Part shown: positions 63,054-64,000 of the stretch, piece by piece
How positions within the stretch are numbered: the stretch's first letter is position 1
Layout: each line of letters begins with the position of its first letter
NCBI GenBank assembly: GCA_950295325.1
Contig: OX485809.1
Span: 40,581,081-40,645,080, forward strand
Length of the DNA stretch: 64,000 nucleotides
Direction: 5' to 3'
From: Polytrichum commune
Lineage: Eukaryota; Streptophyta; Polytrichopsida; Polytrichales; Polytrichaceae
Notes under the pieces: model-generated
Seen by the model: only the letters and a program-made list of their open reading frames with translations
What the model was told of the DNA's origin: nothing
The model's database searches: none
Program-made: the position numbers and the translations under genes

Positions 63054-64000
63054 CAGACTCTATAATAGAAATGACACAATCTAGTCTTAGATGTGAAGAG
63101 CATATCTTGTATGAATGCGTTTGCTTTGCATGTACATTCAATGTCTAATAAATGAGAAATACACACATAGAGTGACTGCTTCATCCCATTGCTCTTCAAA
63201 GTATATATATTTAGGGTTTCCATCACACTCTCGTAGAAGGCTTCAATTTCTACTCTCCCAAATTACTTATGTTACATCCTGCATGTATCAACATTGCAAA
63301 CAATACTCTCAAAATCCATTAATTTTGGACAATTCATTTTTGTTCATATTTACCTGAATTCCAAGTAGTGAAGTCACTTCAATGGTGTAAATGTCAAAAT
63401 AATATCCATTCAAAAAAATAAAAACATTGGAAAGAACCCATCACATTTTTTTGAATTTTTGAATTTTGGCTTAGAGCTCATGAAAATCATTGTTTAAAAA
63501 TAAACACCCAACTCATTGACCAATAGGAATAAGCATAATTCATGCTCATATTTTGTATCCGAACCACGTCTATTTCAAGTGACTCATGACCACTTTACAC
63601 TAGAGAGTGGGGGCCCTCAACATGTGACATACAAATTATGTGATTGGTTGAGAAACTGGAGACGGTCCAAGTTCACTTATATAGGACCTTGACCCGACCT
63701 TCAAAGCTTGAGGGACTAGAGAAATTTGAATGGGTGAAAATCTACAAGGCATCCTACATAACTACATAACAACAAGTAGAAAACATTTCATGGTCTAGTG
63801 GATATCATAAAAAAGAAGTAGGTACAACGCAAACTAGGGGCTATAACAATCAAATAAACATCCATGGGCTCCTAGAAATTTTTTATTGCCATAATGGAAA
63901 TGTGAACCCAAGCATAGGTTACGGTCCCTCAACACGGCCTACTTTACTTTACACTAAGGCTGAAGGCCCATCAGTTCAAAAAAATGGATTTTAATTTCCC
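63054..64000. other. Intergenic to window end, no gene seen
   Basis: AT-rich DNA with no recognised gene, RNA or repeat. Confidence 0.45.

Overview
The window is nuclear DNA of a streptophyte, a land plant or a close relative. It carries a spliced alpha-tubulin gene, the 5' exons of an MCA-type (MID1-complementing activity) calcium-permeable channel gene, a pentatricopeptide repeat (PPR) relic, a nuclear tRNA-Thr and GT-AG introns throughout. Genes are sparse (two recognisable genes in 64 kb), the DNA is AT-rich, and most of the rest is transposon debris. The species cannot be fixed from the sequence alone.

Layout. 1-5 kb: two broken 26S rDNA pieces on the minus strand, an unassigned exon-like segment, paired arrays of a short palindrome, and a ~0.5 kb MITE with TAA duplications. 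7-10 kb: tRNA-Thr(UGU), a tandem duplication, exon-like relics of an unrecognised gene and local repeats. 10.4-11.4 kb: two head-to-head MITEs. 12.3-16.1 kb: alpha-tubulin in five exons, two of whose introns are built of tandem repeats. 17.8-18.4 kb: two-exon PPR relic. 19.7-26.0 kb: a C/A-rich non-LTR retrotransposon (LINE), recognisable by an endonuclease motif, RNase H and a C-terminal zinc knuckle. Its reverse transcriptase is gone and its middle is filled with foreign DNA, including two adjacent MITEs. 27-30 kb: an interrupted MITE and a tandem duplication. 30.1-32.1 kb: MCA gene on the minus strand, with N-terminal and coiled-coil exons visible and no PLAC8 exons found. 32.8-34.1 kb: four ~0.3 kb tandem units upstream of MCA. 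35-64 kb: MITEs, a foldback element, a decayed Tc1/mariner-type DDE transposase, microsatellites, a second decayed LINE copy (minus strand, 50.7-52.0 kb), a 522-bp element with perfect 32-bp inverted ends, and a 94-bp foldback element with a 9-bp target duplication.

The most interesting signals are these. (1) The two diverged LINE copies keep stem-loops at matching places in their 3' tails, and at least one stem shows paired compensatory changes. (2) Three otherwise different MITE groups share one terminal core and TTA/TAA duplications, as expected if a single PIF/Harbinger-like transposase moved them. (3) The tubulin introns grew by tandem duplication. Nothing here forms an operon-like or defence-like system; the neighbours look functionally unrelated.
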